Positions 52,463-61,449 of a stretch of DNA of 64,000 bases are shown here, in pieces (within the stretch, counting starts at the first letter, position 1; each line of letters starts with the position of its first letter). Source of the stretch: Streptomyces nigrescens (GTDB lineage: Bacteria; Actinomycetota; Actinomycetes; Streptomycetales; Streptomycetaceae); contig AP026073.1 of the NCBI GenBank assembly GCA_024349765.1, positions 3,596,001-3,660,000 on the forward strand, read 5' to 3'. The notes under the pieces are model-generated. The model was not told the DNA's origin, did no database searches, and worked only from the letters and a program-made list of their open reading frames with translations. The position numbers and the translations under genes are program-made.

Positions 52463-52767
52463 GAGGAGATCTTCTCACCGGCGCCTGCGCGATCAGTGCC
52501 CCCTGTTGGGCGGCAAGGCCGCCGAAGGCCGAACGTGCTCAAGGGAGGGCGCCTGAGCGGGACAGCGCCGGGCCGTCCCGGCAGAGCGTATCCAGGGAGT
52601 CTGGGGCGGCGGTTACGTGCCTGATGTCCTCCGGTGCCTGACCGGGTATCCGGGCCGCGGAAGACCGTGCGCGTGCGCCGTTGGTGATGCCAGGCGGGAA
52701 CGTCAGGCGGACCGAGGCACGATGGTCACTGCTCGGTCGTCGTACCCGTCCTGCTTGACGCCGGTCA
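52463..52767. other. Intergenic region
   Basis: About 305 bases between two minus-strand genes. It holds the promoter of the FGE/SUKH pair. No other feature was recognised. Confidence 0.4.
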
Positions 52768-53382
52768 TCAGCCGACCCCGGTGACGGTCGAGACCATCGA
52801 CAGGAGCAACGCACCCAGTGCTCCCGTAGCGCCGAAGAGCCGCACCTCGCGCCGGACGTCCTGTCGGCGGACATACCTCGTGGTAGCGGCGGCGAAGGCC
52901 AGACCGCCGACGATGAACCACGGTCCCCACAGATACAGGTACCAGCGCGTCAGCCCGACCAGGTCAGGCACAGCGGAGAGAACGGCACTCTCCACCAGCA
53001 CTCCGTGCGCCACGAAGAGACAACCGTGCCAGACAAGCAGCACCGCCGCACCGCCGCCACAGAACACCATGAGGGGGCTGACCCCTCTGCCGCGCCGGCG
53101 CGTCAGACCGATTCCCACCAGCGTACCGAAGAGCTTCAGGAAACCGGTCACCCACAAGACGGCCACGAACCACGTCACCCGGTCGTGAGCGAGCTTCACC
53201 AGCGACGGGGAAATGGTCGACTGGGCGCCGAAGTCGCTGCCCATCGCCCAGGCGAAACTGGGCACAGCGAACAGCAGCCCCCACGCCGCGGCACCGAGTC
53301 CTGGCCATCGGCCCAGCCCCAGACGGGGTGTCTCGTGGAGGGCCGGACGCGCTGCGTCGTCCACAGAACGCTTGATCATCAT
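52768..53382 (-). CDS. DUF3995-like four-helix membrane protein
   Basis: A 204-residue membrane protein with four to five hydrophobic segments: AAWGLLFAVPSFAWAMGSDF, then WFVAVLWVTGFLKLFGTLVG, VFCGGGAAVLLVWHGCLFVA and LWGPWFIVGGLAFAAATTRY. The first segment's W-G-x-x-F-A-x-P-S-F-x-W-A pattern resembles DUF3995 proteins. Function is unknown. ATG 53382 is used; the next codon but one is also ATG. No strong ribosome-binding site. Confidence 0.68.
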   Translation of the reverse strand: MMIKRSVDDAARPALHETPRLGLGRWPGLGAAAWGLLFAVPSFAWAMGSDFGAQSTISPSLVKLAHDRVTWFVAVLWVTGFLKLFGTLVGIGLTRRRGRGVSPLMVFCGGGAAVLLVWHGCLFVAHGVLVESAVLSAVPDLVGLTRWYLYLWGPWFIVGGLAFAAATTRYVRRQDVRREVRLFGATGALGALLLSMVSTVTGVG

Positions 53383-53757
53383 GGCGCCATCGTGGCCGTA
53401 CCACGATGATGAGGCCTCATCCGAAGAGACGATCAACCTCCCCCATGAGAGTTACCTCGCGGCGTCCTTGTGGCCGAGGCGCAGGGGAGCGGCACGGCAA
53501 CCTCAGGGTCAGTTACCTGGGCCTGATCTTCAGGGTGGCGCAGCGCAAGAACCGGGGCCACTCGTAGTGCGCCGGGTATGGCGTTCCGGCGCTCGCTGAC
53601 GTGTGCCGGCCGCACCGCAATGTCGGGCTCCCGCACGGTTCCGTGCTCGTCGGATGGCTGGGGACTCGACTGGCGCAGCAACTGTTTAAAACGAGGGAAA
53701 TTTTCATAGTTACATATTTGTAATCATAAACGCACTCTATGTGATCGGGAGTGTCGC
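53383..53757. promoter_or_regulatory. DyP promoter region with AT-rich inverted repeat
   Basis: About 375 bases, mostly without features. From 53683 to 53745 it is unusually AT-rich for this genome and contains TTACA-TATT-TGTAA (53710-53723), an inverted repeat that could bind a regulator of the peroxidase gene. The rest shows nothing recognisable. Confidence 0.5.
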
Positions 53758-55224
53758 ATGACCACCACCCGCATGCGCCCCACCGCTGCGCCCGCAATGG
53801 AGCAGCTGCCCACACCCACGCTCCGTACGTCGCGGGAGATCCAGGGCAATGTCCTGGCCGCGTTCAACAAGGACTACATGGCGTTCCGCTACATGCGGTT
53901 CCCGGAGGACAAGGCGAAGGGGCGCGGATGGCTGTCCGTGATCCTCAACAGCGTGTCGGTGACCGCCGACGTGGAGGACTTCAACGAGGAGTTCTCGCTG
54001 GCCCGCCGGGCATACGGCCACGACCCGGCGAAGCAGGCGACCTGGGTCGGGGTTTCCCTCACCTTCCCGGGCCTGCTCAGTGTCGCCGCGGACAGCGAGC
54101 AGGTGCTCAGGGAAGACCTCAAGAACTTCCCGCAACTGCTCAACGGTGCGGCCGCGAGTGCCGCGAAACTCAGCGACACCGGAGCAAGCGACCCGAAGAA
54201 CTGGCTGTTCGGCTCGCCCAGCACCATGGTGCACGCGGTCCTCCTGGTGGCCTCGGACAGCCCGGAGGCGCTCGAGGCGAAGCTGCAGAACATCAAGGCC
54301 GCGGACGAGGCGCACGACATGACGTTGGTCCATCAGGACGACGGTCAGACGCTGCCCGGCAAGCTGAAGGGCCATGAGCACTTCGGCTACAAGGACGGCA
54401 TCTCCCAGCCCGGTGTCAAGGAATTCCACCGCGAGGAGCCCACCAAGCCAGGCTTCCGCGAGAACCGCCCCGGCGCCAAGCTCATCGAACCGGGTGAGTT
54501 CGTCTTCGGCTACAAGACCGAGCCGAACAGCAAGAACCGCACCGGACCCGCCTGGATGAAGAACGGTTCGCTCCAGGTCGTGCGCCGCATGAGCCAGGAC
54601 GTCCAGGGCTGGCGCGACGCCGTGGCGAAGCAGGCCGCGAAGTTCGTACCGGAGCTCGATGCCACCCAACTGGGAGCGTGCCTGGTGGGCAGGCACCTGG
54701 ACGGCACGCCCTTGGCGACCCCCACCGATCGCCTGAAGGGCCTCGGCGGCGACGCCAACGATTTCGACTACGCGGACGACGCGGACGGCGGCCAGACCCC
54801 CTGCGCTGCGCACATCCGCCGAACCAATCCCCGCAAGGCCAGCCCCAACATCCCCGTGGACAGCAACCGCATCATGCGCAGGGGCATCCCCTACGGCCCT
54901 GTCCTGGAGGATGACCCCAAGGCGGACCGCGGCCTGATGTTCGTCTGCTACGGCACGTCATTCGAGGAGCAGTTCGAATTCGTCCAGGCGATCTGGTCCA
55001 ACAACCCGAGGTTCACCCCTGGGGAAACGGGGGCGCCCAACTGCATCGACAAGGTCACCGGGCCCGACGGCGGCGGTGAGATCGCGCTCGACCCGCCGCG
55101 CGGACCGAAGGCCACGATCAGCATGGCGCAGTGCGTCACCACCAAGGGATCCTTGTACGCCTTCACCCCCTCGATCACCACGCTGCGCCACCTCGCTGCG
55201 GGCAGTCCGTTGCCCAGAGGTTGA
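53758..55224 (+). CDS. Dye-decolorising (DyP-type) haem peroxidase
   Basis: A 488-residue DyP peroxidase. The GxxDG motif is GYKDGISQPG with catalytic Asp213. The proximal haem ligand is His352 in AAHIRRTNPR, and a downstream GIPYGPVLEDDP and LMFVCYGTSFEEQFEFVQ complete the second ferredoxin-like half. At 488 residues it is longer than typical A- or B-type enzymes, consistent with the C/D class. No Tat or Sec signal is present, so it is cytosolic or in an encapsulin, though no encapsulin gene is nearby. ATG 53758 lies 3' of an AT-rich promoter; a 12-bp terminator stem follows. Confidence 0.9.
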   Translation: MTTTRMRPTAAPAMEQLPTPTLRTSREIQGNVLAAFNKDYMAFRYMRFPEDKAKGRGWLSVILNSVSVTADVEDFNEEFSLARRAYGHDPAKQATWVGVSLTFPGLLSVAADSEQVLREDLKNFPQLLNGAAASAAKLSDTGASDPKNWLFGSPSTMVHAVLLVASDSPEALEAKLQNIKAADEAHDMTLVHQDDGQTLPGKLKGHEHFGYKDGISQPGVKEFHREEPTKPGFRENRPGAKLIEPGEFVFGYKTEPNSKNRTGPAWMKNGSLQVVRRMSQDVQGWRDAVAKQAAKFVPELDATQLGACLVGRHLDGTPLATPTDRLKGLGGDANDFDYADDADGGQTPCAAHIRRTNPRKASPNIPVDSNRIMRRGIPYGPVLEDDPKADRGLMFVCYGTSFEEQFEFVQAIWSNNPRFTPGETGAPNCIDKVTGPDGGGEIALDPPRGPKATISMAQCVTTKGSLYAFTPSITTLRHLAAGSPLPRG

Positions 55225-55247
55225 GAGCGGGAACCCTGAGCGCCGAA

Positions 55248-55288
55248 GCCTTGCCGGTGGGGGCCCACCGGCCCTGCACCGGCAAGGC
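55248..55288. terminator. Terminator hairpin after the DyP gene
   Basis: A perfect 12-bp stem (55248-55259 GCCTTGCCGGTG with 55277-55288) has a 17-base loop and lies 24 bases past the DyP stop. It sits between convergent genes, so it may work in both directions. Confidence 0.75.
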
Positions 55289-55330
55289 GAAAGAAGAGGC
55301 CGCGGAAGAGTGGAGTCGGAGGGGGCCGAT

Positions 55331-56614
55331 TCACGACTCCGTGTGTGACAGGTGCGCGGGTGGCACAGCCGTCCCGCGATGCTTGATGTTGACGGCCGCA
55401 GCCTTCGCCACTGCCATGGGGTTCAAGAAACGCAGCGGACCGATCAGGCGGGATGCGAAGAGATGCATGTGCCGCGCCACCGACTCATCGCGCGCTGCCG
55501 CCGAATACATCAGCCGCTCCAAGGGGTTGAACGGACGGGCCTCGGCGAAGTCGGTGGCCAGATACTGGTGACCACGCAGCCGGCGCCGGTGTCTGCGTGC
55601 GTACGCCACGAGCGATCTATTGAGGTCGCCCCGACCGGTTGCGGCCGAGGCGACCGCCTCTGCCAACCATTGCGCGGACTCCAGAGCCCACCCACATCCC
55701 ACTCCCCACACGGGGTCGCCGGTCAGGGCGGCGTCACCGATGAACGCAACGCCCGGTGCGGTCGGCTTGCGGCTGTGAAGTGGGTAGTCGACAGTTCCGG
55801 TGATCTTCGTGATGCGCTCGGCGGAGTCGATGGGCGGTGCCTCGGGTAGGGCGCGGATGAATGCGAAGAAACTACCCTCCAGGTCTTCCCGGAAGGCCGG
55901 CAGCCGCTTCTTGTCCGGGAGCACCGCGATGACCGCTACTCCGTCGTCGTTGGGAAACGCGTAGGCCATGTCGGGCTCGAGGAACCAGGCGTGACTGACC
56001 CCACCGTGCAGCGGAAGATCGCGGAAGTGCGCGAAATAGCCGAACCGCGCGTTCTCGTACCGCCGAGCAGGCACCCCGGCGAACTTTGCCACGGCCGAGT
56101 CCTTGCCGTCGGCGCCGACCACCAGGCGGGCCCGGATCTCGCGCTCGCCCTGTGATGTCGACGCGCGCACCCCCAAGGTTCGCCCGGCTTCCTGGACCAG
56201 CCCGGTCACCTGGTGACCGAGGAGTAGATCGACGCCAGGCGTCTCCGCCGCATGGGACCTGATCAACGGGTCGAGGGTGCTGCGCCGAATGTTGTACGCG
56301 TACGGGAGCTCGGGGCCTGCCGGCGCGGGTCTCGGCTCGATCCATCCCCAACGGGTGTACCAGCGGGCCTCGTTGCGGACGGCTCCAGCCTTCTCGAGAG
56401 CGGGGATGAGACCGAGTTCGTCCAGCACCGGGTAGGCGCTGGGCTGGAGGAAGTGGGTGCAGAGCACCTTGTACGCTTCGGGGTCCGAGCGGCGTTCCAG
56501 CAGTGCGACGCGGACGCCGCGTCGAGCGAGCAAGATCGCCGCGGCGCTGCCGGCGAGACTGGCTCCGCTGATGACGACGTCGTAGTCGTATCCCGCGCTC
56601 TCAGGCTTGGTCAT
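55331..56614 (-). CDS. FAD-dependent monooxygenase/reductase (PHBH fold)
   Basis: A 427-residue flavoprotein of the p-hydroxybenzoate hydroxylase fold, near geranylgeranyl-reductase/halogenase-like enzymes. Motifs: YDVVISGASLAGSAAAILLA (FAD ADP loop), RLVVGADGKDSAVAKFAG (DG motif) and VAFIGDAALTGDPVWGVGCG (GD motif). The usual tryptophan-loop of halogenases is absent. ATG 56614 follows GGAGGGGG. It is alone, convergent to the DyP gene. Substrate unknown. Confidence 0.88.
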   Translation of the reverse strand: MTKPESAGYDYDVVISGASLAGSAAAILLARRGVRVALLERRSDPEAYKVLCTHFLQPSAYPVLDELGLIPALEKAGAVRNEARWYTRWGWIEPRPAPAGPELPYAYNIRRSTLDPLIRSHAAETPGVDLLLGHQVTGLVQEAGRTLGVRASTSQGEREIRARLVVGADGKDSAVAKFAGVPARRYENARFGYFAHFRDLPLHGGVSHAWFLEPDMAYAFPNDDGVAVIAVLPDKKRLPAFREDLEGSFFAFIRALPEAPPIDSAERITKITGTVDYPLHSRKPTAPGVAFIGDAALTGDPVWGVGCGWALESAQWLAEAVASAATGRGDLNRSLVAYARRHRRRLRGHQYLATDFAEARPFNPLERLMYSAAARDESVARHMHLFASRLIGPLRFLNPMAVAKAAAVNIKHRGTAVPPAHLSHTES

Positions 56615-56827
56615 GCGCTGATCGCCCCCTCCGGGGTGTGGTGCGGTTCGTGGGAGTGGTGGTGCAGTGCCACTGCTGTCAGGGGGCATGACCAATTGTC
56701 AAGGGATGTGGACCGGTTGATGTGTGATCAGGCTGCGGTGGCCTCCTCCGTGCCGTTGCGCATCCGCCGTCCTTGCCGCGGACGCGGGCAGCGCGCCTTG
56801 TCCAATGCTGTCGAGGCTTCGCGCTGG

Positions 56828-57568
56828 TCAGTGGTCTGCACAGGCTTCAGGCACGCCGGCACTGCGCCAGGCAACGTTCGCCTGGTCCTCGTCCTCGGTC
56901 GCTGAGGTGGCTGTGGTCAGTCGGTCGGTCAGCCGGTCGGTGATCTGCTCGGCGGTCAGAACGAGCGCGAAGCCCTTGCGCAGGACCGCGAGTTCGGGTT
57001 CTTGCCGGGACTCGTCGTCGGTGGCTGTGACGTCGGATCCGAAGACGACCTTGTAGCCGCGTTCGTATGCCTGCCGGGCCGTGGTGCCACAGCAGTAGTT
57101 GGTGAGGGTTCCCGTGACGATGACCGTGTCGCGGCCGAGGTTGCGCAGCATCGTATCGAGCGGCGTGTCGTAGAACGCCCCGTAGGAGGGCTTGCGGATC
57201 ACGGCCTCGTCGGGGTGGTGGCCCATCGGGGCCCATACCTCGGCAGGGCCCGGCCGGCGCCAGTCGGTGTCGGCATGTGGGAGGAACTGCAAGGCGTGCG
57301 GTCGGTCCAGTCCGAGGTGCGTGTCGTCGAAGATGGTCCAGAGCACCGGGACGGAGGCGGCGCGGCATTCTTCGATCAACCGCCGAAGCCGGGGCGCCAT
57401 CCGGGTCGCCGCGGGCACCCAATAGGGACTCCAGCCGGGCCGCACGAATTCGTCCTGCATGTCGATGACCAGCAGCGCCGCCCGCTCGGGTCGTATGTCG
57501 AACGAGGCCCGGCCCTGCTCGTAGGCGTTGCGCGCCCGCGTGGTCACCCATTCCTCGGTGTATGTCAT
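56828..57568 (-). CDS. Cysteine hydrolase, isochorismatase family
   Basis: A 246-residue hydrolase with the family's triad: Asp36 in LLVIDMQDEF, Lys in VIRKPSYGAF, and the nucleophile Cys in TGTLTNYCCGTTARQAYERG. Members hydrolyse amides such as nicotinamide, N-carbamoyl compounds or peroxyureidoacrylate. The C-terminal tail after VLTAEQITDRL is long and low-complexity. It is divergent from a PadR regulator; direct repeats lie between them. Confidence 0.9.
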   Translation of the reverse strand: MTYTEEWVTTRARNAYEQGRASFDIRPERAALLVIDMQDEFVRPGWSPYWVPAATRMAPRLRRLIEECRAASVPVLWTIFDDTHLGLDRPHALQFLPHADTDWRRPGPAEVWAPMGHHPDEAVIRKPSYGAFYDTPLDTMLRNLGRDTVIVTGTLTNYCCGTTARQAYERGYKVVFGSDVTATDDESRQEPELAVLRKGFALVLTAEQITDRLTDRLTTATSATEDEDQANVAWRSAGVPEACADH

Positions 57569-57593
57569 CCCCGCCCCCTATCGCGACTCGTGG

Positions 57594-57621
57594 TACCTCG
57601 TTTCGAGATACCTCGTTTCGA
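57594..57621. promoter_or_regulatory. Direct repeats between isochorismatase and PadR genes
   Basis: TACCTCGTTTCGA occurs twice (57594-57606 and 57609-57621), with a 15-base period. They lie 18 bases upstream of the PadR ATG and 26 bases upstream of the isochorismatase gene start, so they could be PadR sites controlling both. Confidence 0.6.
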
Positions 57622-57638
57622 TGTGCGAGAGTAGCAGC

Positions 57639-58151
57639 ATGCTTGAGCTCGCGATCCTGGGATTCCTGGCTGAGGGGCCACTGCACGGCTATCAACTGCG
57701 GCACCGGATAGCGCACTTGTCCGGCCATGCCCGCCCGGTCAGCGATGGCAGCCTCTACCCGGCGATCAATCGACTGGTCAGCGCCGGGCTGTTGGACCGG
57801 CGGACCGAACCGGGCGCCTCGGCCGCTCAGCGGCACACCCTGAGTCTGACCGAGGCCGGCCGCTGCGAGCTGCTGCACCGGCTGCGGGAGGCCGACGGCC
57901 TGGACATCAGCGACAGCACCCGGTACTTCACGGTCCTGGCCTTCCTCTCCCACCTGCCCGACACCGCTGACCAGCACGCGGTACTGCGTAGGCGGCTGCA
58001 ATTCCTGGAACAGCCCGCGAGCTTCTTCCACGACGGTGACCGTCCACTGGGCGTCGACGACACCGACGACCCCTACCGGCGCGGCATGCTCACCATCGCC
58101 CGCGCCACCAGCCGGGCGGAACGGTCCTGGCTCCGAGAGGTGTTGGCCTGA
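57639..58151 (+). CDS. PadR-family transcriptional regulator
   Basis: A 170-residue PadR protein of the long (PadR-s2-like) form. The winged helix has LELAILGFLAEGPLHGYQLR, VSDGSLYPAINRLVSAGLLD and HTLSLTEAGRCELLHRL. A C-terminal helical domain of about 80 residues (RYFTVLAFLSHLPD and RRLQFLEQPASFF) serves dimerisation. ATG 57639 is preceded by GAGAG; an ATG six codons earlier lacks a site. Divergent from the isochorismatase gene. Confidence 0.9.
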   Translation: MLELAILGFLAEGPLHGYQLRHRIAHLSGHARPVSDGSLYPAINRLVSAGLLDRRTEPGASAAQRHTLSLTEAGRCELLHRLREADGLDISDSTRYFTVLAFLSHLPDTADQHAVLRRRLQFLEQPASFFHDGDRPLGVDDTDDPYRRGMLTIARATSRAERSWLREVLA

Positions 58152-58331
58152 CGCCGCACCGGCAGGCACGCACCTGGTCCGTTCTGAACCCGGACGTCTC
58201 CTCTTCCCGGGAGACTGCGCGGGCGGCGGAGCCAGTACCGGTCCCCGAGGGCGACAGCGATGAGGGGCAGCGGCGCCTGCTACGGATCACCCGGCGCCTC
58301 CTAAGGATCATTCGCAGCCGCTTTCGCCCAT

Positions 58332-58454
58332 GAGGGCCTGCGGGTCCGGCTCCGCGACCAATCGCTTGTGGCTGAACCGTATCGAGACCCAGTTCATCGC
58401 CCTGCGCTGCTGCACCCTCTACGGCACCGATCACGCCGTATCCGGGGGATGCTG
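58332..58454 (+). pseudogene. IS630-family transposase C-terminal remnant
   Basis: The frame reads ATNRLWLNRIETQFIALRCC, then TLYGTDHAVSGGC and stop. It matches the SWLNRIEAQFTALRYFTLDGTDH stretch near the end of IS630 transposases (with the last catalytic acid, here Glu of NRIE). Only about 40 codons remain. The rest of 58152-58331 shows no gene. Confidence 0.65.
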
Positions 58455-58462
58455 ACGCCTGG

Positions 58463-59164
58463 TCAGCTGCGTGGTGTGGTGGTGTCGTGCTGCGGGGTGG
58501 TGGTTTGGGTTCTGGTGTAGAGGACTTCGCGGCCTTGTTCTGCGGCGCGGATGAGTGCTTCGCTGACGAAGTCGAGGAAGCGGGCGGCGTTTTCGAGGCG
58601 GGTGGCGGCCGGGGTGCCCTGGCCGAGGATGGTGATGCCTTGTCGTGCGGTGTCGATGAACTCGTCGTTGGCGCGGGCGCTGCGGAGCATGGATTGGTAC
58701 CACAGGTCGTCGTCGACGACGTAGCGTTCGCGGCGGCGTTGGTCGCGTTCTCGGCGGACGAGGGCCAGGCCTTCGAGGAAGGTGAGGGCTTTGGAGATCG
58801 ATGCCGGGCTGACGTTGAGGCGTTGGGCGAGTTCGGCGGCGGTCAGGCTGCCGGTGTCGGTGGTGTAGAGGCAACCCAGCACCCGGGCCATCATCTTGGG
58901 CAGGCCGGAGGTCATGAAGACGGTGGTGAGCCTCTCCTGGTAGTCGCGCACGGCTTCGGCGTCGCGTCCATGGGGTTGCGGTAGCGCCTGCGATCCCTGG
59001 GCTGGGGTCTGCTTGCGGCGCTGGGTGCGTTGTTGGGTGGCGCGCTGGGCCAGGTCGGCGCGGTAGCCGCTGGGGCCGCCGTTGCGCATCACCTCACGCG
59101 TGATCGTGGAGGTCGGACGCTCCAGACGCCGGGCGATCCCTGAGGCCTTCACCATAGCGTTCAT
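58463..59164 (-). CDS. Transcriptional regulator: IS30-type HTH fused to MarR/GbsR-like winged helix (paralogue)
   Basis: A 233-residue paralogue of the regulator at 7124. The N-terminal HTH keeps GIARRLERPTSTITREVMRN but lacks the preceding helix of its paralogue. The winged helix reads LTAAELAQRLNVSPASISKA, then TFLEGLALVRRERDQRRRER. Residues 170-233 resemble the C-terminal half of the other copy (AATRLENAARFLDFVSEALI). ATG 59164 is used; another ATG is three codons on. It is divergent from the DUF4097 gene, and TTGCAACGA-like motifs lie in the gap. Confidence 0.83.
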   Translation of the reverse strand: MNAMVKASGIARRLERPTSTITREVMRNGGPSGYRADLAQRATQQRTQRRKQTPAQGSQALPQPHGRDAEAVRDYQERLTTVFMTSGLPKMMARVLGCLYTTDTGSLTAAELAQRLNVSPASISKALTFLEGLALVRRERDQRRRERYVVDDDLWYQSMLRSARANDEFIDTARQGITILGQGTPAATRLENAARFLDFVSEALIRAAEQGREVLYTRTQTTTPQHDTTTPRS

Positions 59165-59174
59165 CTTCAACGCA

Positions 59175-59225
59175 TTGCAACGACTGGCCCTTCTGTCGTT
59201 GCGTTAAACGAGAGAACGTTGCAAT
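59175..59225. promoter_or_regulatory. TTGCAACG-type operator candidates
   Basis: TTGCAACGA (59175-59183), its near inverse TCGTTGC (59196-59202) and CGTTGCAAT (59217-59225) cluster between the regulator and the DUF4097 gene. The first is identical to 7059-7067, upstream of the paralogous regulator. Confidence 0.55.
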
Positions 59226-59351
59226 GATAATTGGACCTTGACCTGCGTAAATGCTGCATCGAAGCAAAGATCTCGTTGTCGCGGAATGGAAAGCAACGTA
59301 GTGTTTCCAGCGTTCGGAAACAGCGAGCCGCACGTCTCAAGGGAGAGCATG

Positions 59352-60014
59352 ATGCAGAAGTTCACCACCCCCACCCCGATCGCCGCCGTCCTGGAAATCC
59401 CCGCCGGACGCGTGCAGTTGATCGCCGCGGACCGGACCGACACCACCGTGGAGGTCCTGCCGGCCAACGCCTCGAAAAGCCGCGATGTGAAGGCGGCGCA
59501 GCAGACCACCATCGCCTTCGACGACGGCGTCCTGCGGATCGAGAACGCGGCGAAGAACCAGTACCTCGGCCCCTCCGGATCCATCGAGGTAACGGTCAAG
59601 CTGCCCACCGGCTCCCGCATCCAGGCCAAGACAGCCGCCGCCGAACTCCGCACCCTGGGCCGCCTCGGCGACGTCACCTTCGACGGCGCATACCGCCAGA
59701 TCAAGCTGGACGAGACCGCAAGCCTGCACCTCACCGCGGTCGACGGCGACGTCGAAGTCGGCCGACTGGGCGGAACCGCGAAGATCACCACCACACGAGG
59801 CGACATCCGCATCACCCAGGCCACGGGCGGCACGGTCGTGCTGGGCACCCAGTCCGGCGACGTCACCGTCGGCGCCGCCGCCGGAGTCTCCGCCACCCTG
59901 GACGCCGGCACCAGCCACGGCCGCATCAGCAACGCCCTCAAGAACGACGGCACCGCCGACCTCGACATCCGCGCCACCACCTCCCACGGCGACATCACCG
60001 CCCACAGCCTCTGA
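59352..60014 (+). CDS. DUF4097-family beta-strand repeat protein
   Basis: A 220-residue protein made of short, regular beta strands: FTTPTPIAAVLEIPAGRVQL, then IEVTVKLPTGSRIQAKTAAA, GDVEVGRLGGTAKITTTRGD and TSHGDITAHSL. This is the DUF4097 right-handed beta-helix-like family, often encoded next to a regulator and of unknown function. There is no signal peptide. ATG 59352 or the one three bases earlier both follow GGGAG. It is divergent from, and probably controlled by, the MarR-type regulator. Confidence 0.85.
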   Translation: MQKFTTPTPIAAVLEIPAGRVQLIAADRTDTTVEVLPANASKSRDVKAAQQTTIAFDDGVLRIENAAKNQYLGPSGSIEVTVKLPTGSRIQAKTAAAELRTLGRLGDVTFDGAYRQIKLDETASLHLTAVDGDVEVGRLGGTAKITTTRGDIRITQATGGTVVLGTQSGDVTVGAAAGVSATLDAGTSHGRISNALKNDGTADLDIRATTSHGDITAHSL

Positions 60015-60234
60015 CCCACCCCCAACGAACACCCCTCCGTACCAACCCACCTCTCGGGGCGAACGGGCTGCGCAGGCTGTGCGGGATGCGAACGCAGCAC
60101 AGCCACCGCCCTCGATGCGCGCACGCTCACGCCCGTGCCCCACGCCCTCGGCGGCCGGCACCACCTCATCGCCACCCTGGGCAGCCACACCCTCATCGCA
60201 ACAACCACCCAGGCAACCCATAAGGAGCACAGTC

Positions 60235-61395
60235 ATGTCCCTCACCTCCACCAGGCAGGATCGCCCGGAGCTGCAGAAGGCCATTGAGGAGATCGTCGAA
60301 TCCGGTTTCGCCGGGGTGCAGCTGCGCGTGAATGATGAGCGGGGCGAGTGGGTCGGCAGCGCCGGGGTGCGCAAGCTGGGCGAGAGCGCCAGGCCGGCGA
60401 CCAACGGGCGGTTCCGGATCGGCAGTTCCACCAAGACGTTCACCGCGACCGTGGTGCTGCAACTGGTGGCCGAGGGCAAGATCGGGCTGGACAGCCCGGT
60501 GGATGACTACCTGCCCCGGTTCGGGCTGGACCGGCGGATCACGGTGCGGATGCTGCTGCAACACACCAGTGGGCTGTTCAACTTCACCGGCGAGTACTAC
60601 GAGGACGGGACGGTCGCGCCGGGGATCCCCTGGCAGGGCCAGGAGTACGTGGACAACCAGTTCCACACCTACCAGGCGGAGGAGTTGGTACGGCTGGCGT
60701 TGTCCAAGCCGGCGCGGTTCGAGCCGGGGACGGACTGGAGCTACTCCAACACCAACTACGTGCTGGCCAAGTTGCTGATCGAGGAGGTCACCGGCCGCTC
60801 GTTGGCTGAGGAGATGCAGCGGCTGATCCTGCAGCCGCTGGGACTGTCGGGCACCGTGGTGCCAGGCGCCTCGCCGGAGATACCCGAGCCGCACGCTCAC
60901 GGCTACTACCGGTACGAGCATGCCGGCCAGTGGAAGCTGGTCGACGTCACCCGCTTCAACGTCTCCTGGATCTCCGCCGCCGGCGACATGATCTCGACCA
61001 CCGAGGATCTCCACACGTTCTTCTCCGCGCTGATGAGCGGCAAGCTCCTGCCGGACTCGCTGCTGGCCGAGATGCGCACACCACACCCCAAGAGCGGCGA
61101 ACACCGCTACGGCCTGGGGCTGTTCGTGGAGGAGACGGACGGCGGCGGCACCATCTACAACCACAACGGCGGCTTCTTTGGTTGGGCGGCGCTGATGTAC
61201 GGCACGCCCGACGGCAGTAGGACCCTGACCGCCTCGTTGACCAGCGGGGACGCCGAACTCGACTTCGCCGCCATGGCGGCGGCTTTCCAGAAGGCGCAGC
61301 AGAGGCTCGTCAAGGAGGTGTTCTGCGGCGGGCAGGTCAAGCCGGCTTGCGAGGCAGTCGAGTCGGCTCACGAGGCGGCCGAGTCGGCTCAGTAG
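60235..61395 (+). CDS. Serine hydrolase (beta-lactamase/esterase class C fold)
   Basis: A 386-residue serine-reactive hydrolase. SxxK is GSSTKTF with Ser64 and Lys67; the second motif YSN is in DWSYSNTNYVLAKLLIEEV; and the third box is HNGGFFGW, a variant of KTG/HxG. No signal peptide is seen, which suggests an intracellular esterase or D-peptidase. The last 30 residues (ACEAVESAHEAAESAQ) are a repetitive charged tail. AAGGAG precedes ATG 60235. Confidence 0.88.
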   Translation: MSLTSTRQDRPELQKAIEEIVESGFAGVQLRVNDERGEWVGSAGVRKLGESARPATNGRFRIGSSTKTFTATVVLQLVAEGKIGLDSPVDDYLPRFGLDRRITVRMLLQHTSGLFNFTGEYYEDGTVAPGIPWQGQEYVDNQFHTYQAEELVRLALSKPARFEPGTDWSYSNTNYVLAKLLIEEVTGRSLAEEMQRLILQPLGLSGTVVPGASPEIPEPHAHGYYRYEHAGQWKLVDVTRFNVSWISAAGDMISTTEDLHTFFSALMSGKLLPDSLLAEMRTPHPKSGEHRYGLGLFVEETDGGGTIYNHNGGFFGWAALMYGTPDGSRTLTASLTSGDAELDFAAMAAAFQKAQQRLVKEVFCGGQVKPACEAVESAHEAAESAQ

Positions 61396-61418
61396 ACGGA
61401 GCGAGCAGCGCGAACCGG

Positions 61419-61449
61419 GCCACGCCAAGCTCTCTGAGCTCGGCGTGGC
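61419..61449 (+). terminator. Terminator hairpin after the serine hydrolase gene
   Basis: GCCACGCC (61419-61426) pairs with GGCGTGGC (61442-61449), and inside it AGCTC pairs with GAGCT around a 3-base loop. It lies 24 bases after the stop. Confidence 0.68.

Noticed and set aside
56847-58169. A 440-codon minus-strand frame
   Set aside because: Antisense to the PadR gene and out of frame with the isochorismatase gene.
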